A DNA stretch of 64,000 bases from positions 62,001-126,000 of the forward strand of contig NZ_QNRF01000006.1 of NCBI RefSeq assembly GCF_003314975.1. The letters are read 5' to 3'. The notes under the pieces were generated by a model. That model made no database searches. It was given only the letters and a program-made list of their open reading frames with translations, and was not told the DNA's origin. A program made the translations under genes and the position numbers. Below, in pieces: positions 27,706-37,301 of this stretch (position 1 is its first letter; each line of letters begins with the position of its first letter). This DNA is from Marinomonas aquiplantarum. Its GTDB lineage: Bacteria > Pseudomonadota > Gammaproteobacteria > Pseudomonadales > Marinomonadaceae.

Positions 27706-28942
27706 CGCCTAATACGATGTATTTTTGACTGGTTAAACCGATCAAACCAACAGGCCCACGGGCATGAATTTTATCGGTTGAAATACCAATTTCAGCACCA
27801 AAACCGTACTCAAAGCCATCGGCAAACGCGGTTGAAGCATTCACCATAACCGACGAAGAATCTACTTCCGTCATGAAAGCTCGGCTTTTTGTGTAGTTCT
27901 GAGTCACAATGGCATCCGTGTGATGAGAACCGTATTTATTGATATGCGCAATCGCCTCATCCATATCTTCAACAACTTTGATCGATAATTTCGGCGCCGT
28001 GTATTCCGTGTACCAATCTTCTTCCGTGGCAACACCGACCTTATCAGACAGAGCTTGCATCGCAGAACAGCCTAATAATTCCACTCCCTTTTCTTCAAAG
28101 GTTGCCAGAATACGAGGAAAGAAATCCGCTGCAATGTTCTTATGCAATAACAGAGACTCCATTGCATTACACACACCATAACGACGAGTTTTCGCATTGA
28201 TGACGATCTTATAAGCTTTATCAAAGTCCGCTTCGTCATCCACATAAACATGGCAATTACCATCAAGGTGTTTAATCACAGGAACACGAGCATCAGCACT
28301 AATGCGCTCGATCAAACCTTTACCACCACGAGGCACAATGACATCGACAAACTCCGGCATGGTGATCAACTTACCCACCGCGGCTCGATCGGTGGTATTG
28401 ATCACCTGAACTGCCGTTGCCGGTAAGCCGACTTTCTCTAATCCGGTTGAAATGGCAGTCGCAATCATCTGGTTAGAATAAAACGCTTCTGAACCGCCAC
28501 GTAGAATCGTTGCATTGCCAGATTTCAAACATAAACTGGCCGCATCAATGGTCACATTTGGACGAGACTCATAAATAATGCCTACTACCCCCAGAGGCAC
28601 TCGCATTTGACCGCGCTGAATACCAGAAGGCAGGTACGCCATGTTGGAAATTTCACCCACCGGATCTGACAGTGAGGCCACTTGCTTTAGACCTTCAATC
28701 ATACCGTCAATGCGCACATCGGTGAGCAACAAGCGATCCAACATTGCGGAATCTAAACCCTTTTCCTCACCGCTCTTCATGTCTTTCGCATTTTCTTCGA
28801 TCAACTTGGGGCGAGCAACTTCCAACGCTTCAGCCATGGCAAAAAGAGCCATGTTTTTTTGTTCCGTTGACGCCTTAGCAAGCAAGCGTGATGCCGCCCG
28901 TGCCTGCTGCCCAATTTGATTCATATACGATTCTAAAGACAT
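27683..28942 (-). CDS. proA: Gamma-glutamyl phosphate reductase
   Basis: 419 aa aldehyde-dehydrogenase-fold enzyme. The catalytic Cys is in [15 protein letters not shown]. Other family motifs are [27 protein letters not shown] and [12 protein letters not shown]. ProA reduces glutamyl-5-phosphate to the semialdehyde in proline synthesis. proB is not adjacent. Confidence 0.96.
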   Translation of the reverse strand: MSLESYMNQIGQQARAASRLLAKASTEQKNMALFAMAEALEVARPKLIEENAKDMKSGEEKGLDSAMLDRLLLTDVRIDGMIEGLKQVASLSDPVGEISNMAYLPSGIQRGQMRVPLGVVGIIYESRPNVTIDAASLCLKSGNATILRGGSEAFYSNQMIATAISTGLEKVGLPATAVQVINTTDRAAVGKLITMPEFVDVIVPRGGKGLIERISADARVPVIKHLDGNCHVYVDDEADFDKAYKIVINAKTRRYGVCNAMESLLLHKNIAADFFPRILATFEEKGVELLGCSAMQALSDKVGVATEEDWYTEYTAPKLSIKVVEDMDEAIAHINKYGSHHTDAIVTQNYTKSRAFMTEVDSSSVMVNASTAFADGFEYGFGAEIGISTDKIHARGPVGLIGLTSQKYIVLGDGHTRDN

Positions 28943-29073
28943 TTTTCATCTCAAACTAAATAATAAAAAATACGCATCTGACAACAAAATCAGTCAAATA
29001 CCTCTATGCGAAACAGTATACTATCACAATATATTTATTCGTCCCGTGCAGTTTTACATGAAAGGATCCAAAC

Positions 29074-29796
29074 GTGCCCTCAACTGACGCCTTCCAATTT
29101 ACCAGCATTGGCATTGTCCACTCGTGTTACCAAGAAAAATTTGGCATTCCTAGACAACCCGGGCTCGTTACCATGGCCACCGCGCACCTTGAATTGCTAC
29201 CACCCTATAACAGACTCGATACACTAGACGGCATCGAAGCCTATTCACACATTTGGGTTCAGTTCGTGTTTCACGCCTGCATCAGCGAAGGCTGGAAAGC
29301 CAAAGTTCGCCCACCTAGGTTAGGTGGAAAAAGTAAAATGGGCGTATTTGCCACAAGGTCAACCCATCGTCCAAACCCTATTGGGTTATCTGTAGTCAAA
29401 ATAGGCAAAATCCACCAACAAGATAAACGCATTTTGATCGATCTTCACGGCGCTGATCTACTGGATGGCACCCCCATCCTAGACATAAAACCCTACTTAC
29501 CCTATTCAGATTGCCTTCCTCAAGCGACCAGTTCATTTACACCAACGACAGAAAGAAGCCAACCTAAACCCGTCGTATTTACAGCAAAAGCACAACAACA
29601 ATGTGACGCTTTTTCAGCCAACTTAGAAAAAGACCTATATACTTTAATTACACAAATCATAGAACAAGACCCAAGACCCTCTTATTTAGCCAATCAAATC
29701 GATCGAGAACATGGCATTAGCCTGTGGGACTTAAATATTAGATGGCAAGCGAAGGATCAATATTTCGAAATCATCGAAATTGAACAAGTGAAGTGA
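29074..29796 (+). CDS. trmO: tRNA (adenine(37)-N6)-methyltransferase (TrmO/YaeB)
   Basis: 240 aa, GTG start at 29074 with AAAGGA 8 nt upstream. N-terminal TsaA/UPF0066 beta-barrel (residues ~6-145) with GIPRQPGLVTMATAHLELL, GIEAYSHIWVQFVFH and the signature KMGVFATRSTHRPNPIGLSV. The short C-terminal domain (DPRPSYLANQIDREHGISLWDLNI) is also typical. TrmO adds the N6-methyl group to t6A37 in tRNA-Thr. It is followed by a small gene at 8 nt. Confidence 0.93.
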   Translation: MPSTDAFQFTSIGIVHSCYQEKFGIPRQPGLVTMATAHLELLPPYNRLDTLDGIEAYSHIWVQFVFHACISEGWKAKVRPPRLGGKSKMGVFATRSTHRPNPIGLSVVKIGKIHQQDKRILIDLHGADLLDGTPILDIKPYLPYSDCLPQATSSFTPTTERSQPKPVVFTAKAQQQCDAFSANLEKDLYTLITQIIEQDPRPSYLANQIDREHGISLWDLNIRWQAKDQYFEIIEIEQVK

Positions 29797-29804
29797 GGTT
29801 AAGT

Positions 29805-30077
29805 ATGATCAAAAAACAATTTTTAAATACTTATAAGAAAATCAACCAACTTGACCCAAATAACGCGAAGCATGCCCGCCAAGGTTCAGTACCTGACGAA
29901 CCTTCAGCGAACATTTATCGATCAAAAGAAGATGAAAAGCTAATCAAAGATTTTCATTATGCGAAATTTCAAGAAAACTTAAGTAAAACAAAGAAAAACA
30001 ATAAGTTAAAAGAGTTAATTGAAAAAGAAGATTGGAACGAAGAGGACGTAAAAGCACTTTTAGACTCGCTTAACTGA
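29805..30077 (+). CDS. Small highly charged protein of unknown function
   Basis: 90 aa from the ATG at 29805 (MIKKQFLNTYKKINQLDPNN), which has GAGGT 7 nt upstream; the frame opens earlier at 29793. It is rich in Lys, Asn and Glu with predicted helices, has no Cys and no membrane segment. I do not recognise a family. It starts 8 nt after the trmO stop, so it is probably co-transcribed. A bidirectional terminator follows at 30162. Confidence 0.65.
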   Translation: MIKKQFLNTYKKINQLDPNNAKHARQGSVPDEPSANIYRSKEDEKLIKDFHYAKFQENLSKTKKNNKLKELIEKEDWNEEDVKALLDSLN

Positions 30078-30161
30078 CCTTAGGTTAGCTATACCCATGG
30101 TTATCCACATGTTCTGTGTATAGTTTTATTGTCAAGATTATCCATCAAAAAATACGCATAA

Positions 30162-30188
30162 AAAAAGCGAGCCAGAGGCTCGCTTTTT
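30162..30188. terminator. Bidirectional terminator between the trmO unit and rpsA
   Basis: A perfect 12-bp stem AAAAAGCGAGCC / GGCTCGCTTTTT with a 3-nt loop. T-runs are on both strands, so it can end both converging units. Confidence 0.9.
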
Positions 30189-30210
30189 CATTAAGACGAA
30201 AGAGTAAAAA

Positions 30211-31893
30211 TTACTCTTGGCCTTCCAATTGTGCTTTGATCAAATCACCGATAGTGGTTGGACCATTTGCTTCAACTTGTTGCTTCTCAGAATGAGACTT
30301 CATCGCCGCTTTTTCTTCAGTAGCATCTTTCTGCTTGATAGAAAGCGTGATAGTACGAGCTTTACGATCAACATTGATGATCGCCGCTTCTACAGAGTCA
30401 CCTTCTTTAAGAGCAGTTGTTGCATCTTCAACACGTTCGCGGCTGATTTCAGATACTTTAAGAGTCGCTTCAACACCTTCAGAAAGTGTTACAACAGCGC
30501 CTTTAGCATCAACTTCAGAAACAGTACCGTTTACGATAGTGCCTTTGTCGTTTTCAGCAACGTAAGCTAGGAAAGGATCTTCTTCTAGTTGTTTAACACC
30601 TAGAGAGATACGCTCGCGCTCAGCATCGATAGACAATACAACTGTTTCTAGCATATCGCCTTTCTTGTATTGACGAACTGCTTCTTCACCAGCTTCATCC
30701 CAAGATAGGTCAGAAAGGTGAACTAGACCATCAATGCCGCCGTCAAGACCGATGAACACACCGAAGTCAGTGATAGACTTGATGGCACCAGAGATCTTGT
30801 CGCCTTTGTTGAAAGAAGTAGCAAATTCTTCCCATGGGTTCATTGTGCACTGCTTGATACCCAAAGAGATACGACGACGTTCTTCGTCGATATCAAGAAC
30901 CATAACCTCAACTTCGTCGCCAATTTGGACAACTTTAGATGGGTGGATGTTCTTGTTAGTCCAGTCCATTTCAGAAACGTGAACAAGACCTTCAACACCC
31001 TCTTCCAACTCGGCGAAACAACCGTAGTCAGTCAAGTTAGTAACTTTAGCCGTTACTTTAGTGTTTTCTGGGTAACGGGCTTTGATTGCTACCCATGGAT
31101 CTTCACCCAACTGCTTAAGACCTAGTGATACACGGTTACGCTCACGGTCGAACTTAAGAACTTTAACATCGATCTCATCGCCAACAGCAATGATTTCGCT
31201 TGGGTGCTTAATACGCTTCCAAGCCATGTCAGTGATGTGTAGAAGACCATCAACACCACCAAGATCAACGAATGCACCGTAGTCAGTAAGGTTCTTAACG
31301 ATACCTTTAACTTCTTGACCTTCTTCAAGAGAAGCAAGCAATGTTTCACGTTCAGCGCTGTTAGTCGCTTCCATAACGGCACGACGAGAAACAACAACGT
31401 TGTTACGTTTTTGATCAAGCTTGATAAGTTTGAACTCTAGATCCACACCTTCCAAGTGAGACGTGTCGCGGATTGGGCGAACATCTACCAAAGAACCAGG
31501 CAAGAAAGCACGGATGTTAGCGATATCAACAGTGAAGCCACCTTTGACCTTACCGTTAATCACACCATTAACGATGGCATTTTCTTCGTAAGCTTTTTCA
31601 AGCACAGACCAAGTCTCTGCACGCTTAGCTTTTTCACGAGACAATTTAGTCTCACCGAAACCATCTTCAACAGCGTCAAGTGCAACTTTAACTTCGTCAC
31701 CGATGTTTAAGTTGAACTCACCACTTTCCGTTAGGAACTGAGAACGAGGAATTACGCCTTCAGATTTAAGACCTGCATGAACAGTTACCCATTCATTGTC
31801 GATATCAACAATGATACCAGTAACAATTGAGCCTGGCGCCATTTCAACGCTTTGTAGGCTTTCTTCAAACAGTTCTGCGAAGCTTTGAGTCAT
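30211..31893 (-). CDS. rpsA: 30S ribosomal protein S1
   Basis: 560 aa with six S1/OB repeats, each ending in the RISLG- or RTITLS-type motif (for example [17 protein letters not shown] and [17 protein letters not shown]). S1 binds mRNA upstream of starts and unwinds structured initiation regions. It is preceded by a structured 5' leader (31912-32004) and by cmk, the usual arrangement. The ribosome-binding site (TAGGAAAT) is weak, as expected for an autoregulated S1 gene. Confidence 0.97.
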   Translation of the reverse strand: MTQSFAELFEESLQSVEMAPGSIVTGIIVDIDNEWVTVHAGLKSEGVIPRSQFLTESGEFNLNIGDEVKVALDAVEDGFGETKLSREKAKRAETWSVLEKAYEENAIVNGVINGKVKGGFTVDIANIRAFLPGSLVDVRPIRDTSHLEGVDLEFKLIKLDQKRNNVVVSRRAVMEATNSAERETLLASLEEGQEVKGIVKNLTDYGAFVDLGGVDGLLHITDMAWKRIKHPSEIIAVGDEIDVKVLKFDRERNRVSLGLKQLGEDPWVAIKARYPENTKVTAKVTNLTDYGCFAELEEGVEGLVHVSEMDWTNKNIHPSKVVQIGDEVEVMVLDIDEERRRISLGIKQCTMNPWEEFATSFNKGDKISGAIKSITDFGVFIGLDGGIDGLVHLSDLSWDEAGEEAVRQYKKGDMLETVVLSIDAERERISLGVKQLEEDPFLAYVAENDKGTIVNGTVSEVDAKGAVVTLSEGVEATLKVSEISRERVEDATTALKEGDSVEAAIINVDRKARTITLSIKQKDATEEKAAMKSHSEKQQVEANGPTTIGDLIKAQLEGQE

Positions 31894-31911
31894 TGTATTT
31901 CCTATATAATC

Positions 31912-32004
31912 GACCTAGTTGAACTAAGTCTTAACCACACTGCCAGCAAGATGTGGGTCAATTTTTATAAAATTTGCGATGTAGGTTTACTGGCCCCCAC
32001 ATCG
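31912..32004 (-). promoter_or_regulatory. Structured rpsA 5' leader (three hairpins)
   Basis: In the minus-strand RNA, from distal to proximal: a 9-bp stem CGATGTGGG / CCTACATCG (32004-31977) with a 10-nt loop; a 5-bp stem CCACA / TGTGG (31956-31935); and an 8-bp stem GACTTAGT / ACTAGGTC with a 3-nt loop (31930-31912, one G-U). An AU-rich single strand separates the first two, and the weak ribosome-binding site follows the third. E. coli rpsA has a comparable three-hairpin leader that mediates autogenous control by S1. A match to it is inferred, not aligned. Confidence 0.6.
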
Positions 32005-32074
32005 ACTTGGTTAACATTTAAACTATTTTAGCACACTTAACGCACAAAAAAGAACACATGCAAAAAAGAACAAG

Positions 32075-32758
32075 CTATACGAAACCCGCCTTGGCTGTTT
32101 CAGCAAGGATGATTTCGACAACTTGTTCTATGGTTAAGTCAGTACTATCGATTACAAGCGCACCGGCCGCTGGGACAAGTGGCGCGATCACACGATTCGC
32201 GTCACGCTCATCACGCTCTTTAATCGTTTTAACTAATGTCTCTAGATTAACAGTTTCGCCTTTTTGCTGCAATTGCAGAAGACGTCTTTGTGCGCGCTCT
32301 TCAGCGGACGCCGTAAGAAAGATTTTAATTTGTGCAGAAGGGAAAACAACCGTCCCCATATCACGACCATCCGCCACCAATCCTGGCGCTTGAGCAAACG
32401 CTCGCTGACGGAGTAACAAGCCTTGACGCACTTCAGGAATCGCTGCTAATTTTGATGCTGCATTGCCCACTTCTTCGGTACGGATTGCCTGAGTAACTAC
32501 CTCACCCTCAAGCACAATTTCAACCTTGCCTTCGGCCGACTGTTGGAACTGAATATCCAAATGCTCAGCCAGTACCTTTAATGTTTCCACATCATTTTCA
32601 GACATACCGTGGTGTGACACTGCCAACGCCAAAAGTCGATACAAAGCACCACTATCTAACAAATGCCATCCCAGCTTTTCCGCTACCAATTGACTTACTG
32701 TGCCTTTACCAGCACCACTTGGACCATCAATCGTAATAACTGGGCCTTGGTTAATCAT
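32075..32758 (-). CDS. cmk: Cytidylate kinase
   Basis: 227 aa. P-loop in [18 protein letters not shown]-binding region [12 protein letters not shown], and [13 protein letters not shown] plus [16 protein letters not shown] in the lid. It phosphorylates CMP/dCMP. It lies 19 nt downstream of the tyrA-aroA fusion and upstream of rpsA, an old conserved order. Confidence 0.97.
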   Translation of the reverse strand: MINQGPVITIDGPSGAGKGTVSQLVAEKLGWHLLDSGALYRLLALAVSHHGMSENDVETLKVLAEHLDIQFQQSAEGKVEIVLEGEVVTQAIRTEEVGNAASKLAAIPEVRQGLLLRQRAFAQAPGLVADGRDMGTVVFPSAQIKIFLTASAEERAQRRLLQLQQKGETVNLETLVKTIKERDERDANRVIAPLVPAAGALVIDSTDLTIEQVVEIILAETAKAGFV

Positions 32759-32777
32759 AACTATTCCTCTTAAAAAA

Positions 32778-35015
32778 CTATTGCGCCACCGAGCAATGTA
32801 AACCTAATTGCTTAGCCTGCGCGTCTAACTCACTAAATTCTTCTAATAATGTTTGGCAATCTTCTATTTGAGTAACTGTTTTACTTCTTACCCCAAGCGC
32901 TAACATAGCAAGCGCTAAATATTGATCACCTGCGCAGTCCAATTCCCCTCCCTGTGGAACACTGCCATCAATTCTCAAACAACCAGCTTCAATTTGTGCA
33001 TTCACTTGCACCAAACCAAACGCGTCAACCAATGCCAACACTCTATCTTCATGGTAATAAGGCAAGCACCCAATACCATCCATTCGAGATTGACCTTTGG
33101 CATAAGCCGCTGCCACACAAAGCAACGGCAATAATGTCCTTAGCTGATCCGTCTGCTCAATTGACAGCTGAAACGCTGACAACTCAGCAAAGCGCACCAC
33201 CACTTGCCCTTCATATAAACCGGAGACACCCTTCTCAGGCATTTCAATATCGGCTCCGATCTGTTTAAGCAATGCAAAAAACGCAAACGCTCTGGCATCC
33301 AAACCTAAATTCGTCATTACCAGCTCCGAACCTGGCAATAAACTGGCCAGCAATGCCATCCAGGCTGAACTGTACATATCTGCAACTATCTCAACATCCG
33401 CTGAGATCAGTTCACCCGATGCAAGCGCCACTGTGGTTTCGGAGCGCGTAACATGCACACCAAAACGCTGTAACAGCACTTCTATTTGAGTGACGCCCTG
33501 TGGCGCACACGCCAAACTCGCACCCTGCTCAGCAAACAAACCTGCCATAAACGCACTGACAATTAATTTTTGTGACGCCCCATCCAAACTAAAAGACAAG
33601 GTCTTCGACACAGCAGGCGTGATTTTAACAGGCAAACAGTCTTCACGCTCAAATGCTAATTCAGCTCCCATTGACCTTAGTAGATCAAACACATCCTTTC
33701 GAACGCGATTTAAAAGAGGGTCGTCCGCCGTGACAGAAACCTGAAAAGGCTGCCCAGCCAACACAGGTAACAACACATGCAAACTTAATTCAGACTGATG
33801 CAAATTAATTGGCGCTATTGGCGCTCTCAGACCTCGTAAGCCAACACCATGCACCCGCAACGAACTGTCTGACAGAGTCTCAATCACCACACCCATATCA
33901 CGTAATGCCTGAATCGTGACTCGAACGCCGTTATCAAGACAAACATTCGTTAATTGGCTCACACCTTTTGAAAGCGCAGCCATAGTAATCGCAATATGTG
34001 ACAAGGATTTGTCACCAGGCAAAGAAACTTCACCTTTTATAACAGACGCAGGTAAAACCGAAACAGAAACTGAACTGGTATCTTTTTGCGGCGCAATAGT
34101 ACGCTGTTCAAGCAACCTTAAGAAATGATCTCGAGCAGACTTTGCACGAGTAAAAACACCAAACATACTGGCGCCATCACCCTGCTCAATAGCCTCACGC
34201 ATATCCGCCAAACGCGCCGTGAACTGGTCAAGCGTGGCTAAGGTCGCCTCTTTGTTGGCTAAGAATACATCGCGCCACATCACAGGGTCACTGGAAGCAA
34301 TTCGCGTAAAATCACGAAAACCACCAGCTGCAAACTTAAAGACATCCTGACTACGATCACTGTTGGCTAGAGCATCAACTAAGGTATAGGCTAACAAATG
34401 AGGTAAGTGACTAGACGATGCCAACACATGGTCATGGTGCTCAACATCCATACTCACAACGTCTGCACCAATCGCGCGCCACAATCGATGCAAACGATCC
34501 ACTAGCACAGGGTCACTATCGGCGACAGGTGTTACAATCGCCATGTGCTTTTCAAACAATTGAGAGTTGGCGGCTAATACACCACTTTTCTCCGCACCAG
34601 CAATCGGATGGCCGGGAATAAAGTTAGCCGGCATATGACCGAATACGGACACCGCCGCTTCCACCACACTTCCTTTGGTTGAGCCAACATCAGTCAACAA
34701 AGTATGTTCAGCAAGGTACGGCTTAATATCAGCCAACACAGAGGCCATAGCACGCACCGGCGTAGCCAATACAATGACATCCATCTGAGCAATGTATTGC
34801 TCACTCAATTCAGCCGGATAATCAATGACTCCAGTTGAGACACCTAAGGCCAACTCACCTTCACGGCGATCAACGGCATAAAGTTCAGCCAAGCCTCTTT
34901 CTTTTAGCGCTTTCGCAAAAGAACCGCCAATCATGCCCAAGCCAACAATCATGACTTTTCCAAAGGGAAATTGGTCTTGCTTCAATTGATTTTCTGACAA
35001 CGTAGATTCACTCAT
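32778..35015 (-). CDS. Prephenate dehydrogenase fused to a degenerate EPSP-synthase domain
   Basis: 745 aa. Residues ~18-305 are an intact prephenate dehydrogenase: NAD fold [34 protein letters not shown] and [16 protein letters not shown]. Residues ~315-745 align along their length with the EPSP synthase (AroA) half of the fusion known in Pseudomonas, but most active-site residues differ. By E. coli AroA numbering: R27 to I341, N94 to Q407, G96 to E409, T97 to L410, R100 to H413, Q171 to K483, K340 to Y654, E341 to H655, H385 to Q698, R386 to Y699. K22/S23 (K336/S337), D313 (D546) and R344 (R658) remain. TyrA activity is likely; EPSPS activity is unlikely. It overlaps nothing and follows pheA by 6 nt. 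Confidence 0.9.
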   Translation of the reverse strand: MSESTLSENQLKQDQFPFGKVMIVGLGMIGGSFAKALKERGLAELYAVDRREGELALGVSTGVIDYPAELSEQYIAQMDVIVLATPVRAMASVLADIKPYLAEHTLLTDVGSTKGSVVEAAVSVFGHMPANFIPGHPIAGAEKSGVLAANSQLFEKHMAIVTPVADSDPVLVDRLHRLWRAIGADVVSMDVEHHDHVLASSSHLPHLLAYTLVDALANSDRSQDVFKFAAGGFRDFTRIASSDPVMWRDVFLANKEATLATLDQFTARLADMREAIEQGDGASMFGVFTRAKSARDHFLRLLEQRTIAPQKDTSSVSVSVLPASVIKGEVSLPGDKSLSHIAITMAALSKGVSQLTNVCLDNGVRVTIQALRDMGVVIETLSDSSLRVHGVGLRGLRAPIAPINLHQSELSLHVLLPVLAGQPFQVSVTADDPLLNRVRKDVFDLLRSMGAELAFEREDCLPVKITPAVSKTLSFSLDGASQKLIVSAFMAGLFAEQGASLACAPQGVTQIEVLLQRFGVHVTRSETTVALASGELISADVEIVADMYSSAWMALLASLLPGSELVMTNLGLDARAFAFFALLKQIGADIEMPEKGVSGLYEGQVVVRFAELSAFQLSIEQTDQLRTLLPLLCVAAAYAKGQSRMDGIGCLPYYHEDRVLALVDAFGLVQVNAQIEAGCLRIDGSVPQGGELDCAGDQYLALAMLALGVRSKTVTQIEDCQTLLEEFSELDAQAKQLGLHCSVAQ

Positions 35016-35021
35016 CGCTAA

Positions 35022-36143
35022 TTACAGTACCGCCACAGGATAAGAGCCCAGCACTTTTACTTCAGCAGCACGATCTCGCAGTTCCTCAATGACAGCCTGA
35101 CATTCTGGATCTTGATAATGCCCAACAAAGTCGATGTAAAAGATGTAACCCCAACGACTCATCAAAGATGGACGCGTTTCTAGGCGAGTCATATCGACTC
35201 CGTGACGCTCAAACGCTTCCAACAAACGATACAAAGCACCCGGCTCATTCTTCGCACTGATCAATAATGACGTTTTATCTTTACCACTTGCTGGCACATC
35301 CTGCGTACCCACAATCAAAAAGCGAGTCGTGTTGTCAGGGCGATCTTCAATATTAGCCGACACCTTCACCAAATCGTATAACTCACATGCCACTTCACCG
35401 GCAATCGCCGCAATCGCTCGACCACTACGCCCCGCCTCTGCCGCCAAACGTGCTGCCTCAGCGTTAGAGCTAACTGCCACGCGCTCCACATGCGGCCAAT
35501 AGCGATCCAACCAAGCACGACACTGAGCCAAAGATTGCTGATGAGAATAAATGTGTGTCACATCATCCGCATTTACATTAGGGCTCAACAACAAATGATG
35601 ATGAATTCGCTCTTCCACCTCACCGCAAATTTTTAATTGCGAATCTCGGAAGGTATCCAAAGTGTGATTCACCACACCTTCGGTAGAATTTTCAACCGGC
35701 ACCACACCATAGTTAGCCGCACCGGATTCCACTTCACGAAACACTTCATCAATTGCCGCCATCGGCGCACTGATAATGGACTTACCAAAATGCTTCAATG
35801 CAGCCTGCTGAGTAAAAGTACCTTCAGGCCCTAAAAAGGCAATGCGCATCGGTTTTTCTAAGGCCAAACATGAAGACATAACCTGACGAAAAATTTTCGC
35901 CATTTCTTCATTACCAAGTGGCCCCTCATTGCGCTCCATAACACGACGCAATACCTGAGCTTCACGCTCAGGTCGGTAGAAAACAACCGCTTCATCGCCC
36001 TGCTCAGCCAACTTCACTTCAGCGACTTTCTCAGCACATCTGGCGCGTTCATTAATTAAGGACTGAATTTGCGAGTCAATACTATCAATGCGATCTCGCA
36101 ATAGTGGTAAGGTGTCTGGCACAGCTATTTTTGAATTAGACAT
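35022..36143 (-). CDS. pheA: Chorismate mutase / prephenate dehydratase (P-protein)
   Basis: 373 aa. AroQ-type chorismate mutase at the N-terminus (about 12-95), prephenate dehydratase (about 100-280: FLGPEGTFTQQAALKHFG, VPVENSTEGVVNHTLDTF, DNTTRFLIVG) and a C-terminal ACT domain (about 290-370: ETRPSLMSRWGYIFYIDF), where Phe feedback acts in relatives. It makes phenylpyruvate from chorismate. It sits between serC and the tyrA fusion, so phenylalanine and tyrosine branches are co-transcribed. Confidence 0.96.
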   Translation of the reverse strand: MSNSKIAVPDTLPLLRDRIDSIDSQIQSLINERARCAEKVAEVKLAEQGDEAVVFYRPEREAQVLRRVMERNEGPLGNEEMAKIFRQVMSSCLALEKPMRIAFLGPEGTFTQQAALKHFGKSIISAPMAAIDEVFREVESGAANYGVVPVENSTEGVVNHTLDTFRDSQLKICGEVEERIHHHLLLSPNVNADDVTHIYSHQQSLAQCRAWLDRYWPHVERVAVSSNAEAARLAAEAGRSGRAIAAIAGEVACELYDLVKVSANIEDRPDNTTRFLIVGTQDVPASGKDKTSLLISAKNEPGALYRLLEAFERHGVDMTRLETRPSLMSRWGYIFYIDFVGHYQDPECQAVIEELRDRAAEVKVLGSYPVAVL

Positions 36144-36147
36144 AAAA

Positions 36148-37227
36148 TTACCCGTAACGTTTCTCGAAGGCTTTCATGAAATCAATCAAGGCTTGAACAC
36201 CTTCCATTGGCATAGCATTGTAAATACTGGCACGCATACCACCAACAGAACGGTGACCTGCCAATGTACGCAGGCCAGCCGCCTCAGACTCTGCCAAAAA
36301 AGTGGCTTCTAACGATTCGTCCGCCAAGGTAAACGGCACATTCATACGTGAACGATTTTCTGGCGCAATCGGGTTCGCATAAAATGCGCTTTGATCAATG
36401 AAATCATACAAGGCTTTGGCTTTCGCTTGGTTAATCGCTTCCATTGCTGCGACACCGCCCTGCTCTTCCAACCACTCAAACACTAAATCAGCTAAATAAA
36501 TAGCGAAGGTCGGTGGCGTATTGACCATAGAATCGTGTTTCGCCAAATTGGCAAAATTCCAAATGGTTGGCAAAGAGTCGTCACAGCGAGCCAATAAATC
36601 TTTGCGGATAATACAAATCACAATGCCTGCAGGACCAACGTTTTTCTGAGCGCCAGCATAAATAACACCGTATTTGCTGACATCAATCTTGCGCGACAAG
36701 ATGGTTGACGACAAATCTGCCACAATAGGCAAATCCGTTTCAGGCAAATCCGAAAATTCTAAACCACCAATAGTTTCGTTTGGACAAAGGTGCAAATACG
36801 CAGCGCTTTCATCCAAGGCAACATCAGACCATTTCGGCACATAGGTGTAATTATCTGCTTTAGAGGAACCCACGACCTTTACATTGGTGTACTTCTTGGC
36901 TTCATTAATCGCTTTCGTCGACCAAGCACCAGTATCTAAATAACAAGCCGAATCATATCCATTCGCCAAGTTCGCTGGAATTTGAGCAAACAGAGTAGAC
37001 GCGCCGCCCTGTACAAACAATATTTCGTAGTCATCACCGATCTCTAGCAAGCGCTTTAGACGCGCTTTAGCTGACGCTAGGATTGACATAAACTCTGTAC
37101 TACGGTGACTCATTTCCATTACAGAAACACCGGCACCATGCCAATCCAACAACTCAGCTTGGGCTTTCTTCAATACCGCTTCTGGAAGTGCCGCTGGACC
37201 AGAACAAAAATTGTATACTCGACTCAT
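36148..37227 (-). CDS. serC: Phosphoserine aminotransferase
   Basis: 359 aa from the ATG at 37227 (MSRVYNFCSGPAALPEAVL), which has GAGGT upstream; a longer open frame to 37281 lacks family support. PLP Lys in YAGAQKNVGPAG. Family ends GMRASIYNAMPMEGVQAL. SerC makes phosphoserine and is also used in B6 synthesis, complementing PdxJ encoded at 9877-10602. It follows gyrA. Confidence 0.95.
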   Translation of the reverse strand: MSRVYNFCSGPAALPEAVLKKAQAELLDWHGAGVSVMEMSHRSTEFMSILASAKARLKRLLEIGDDYEILFVQGGASTLFAQIPANLANGYDSACYLDTGAWSTKAINEAKKYTNVKVVGSSKADNYTYVPKWSDVALDESAAYLHLCPNETIGGLEFSDLPETDLPIVADLSSTILSRKIDVSKYGVIYAGAQKNVGPAGIVICIIRKDLLARCDDSLPTIWNFANLAKHDSMVNTPPTFAIYLADLVFEWLEEQGGVAAMEAINQAKAKALYDFIDQSAFYANPIAPENRSRMNVPFTLADESLEATFLAESEAAGLRTLAGHRSVGGMRASIYNAMPMEGVQALIDFMKAFEKRYG

Positions 37228-37301
37228 CCCGTGTTTACCTCTAAAAATCAGGATCCAATCTAAACAAAAGCGACGCATCAAGTGCGCCGCTTTATTACTA
37301 C

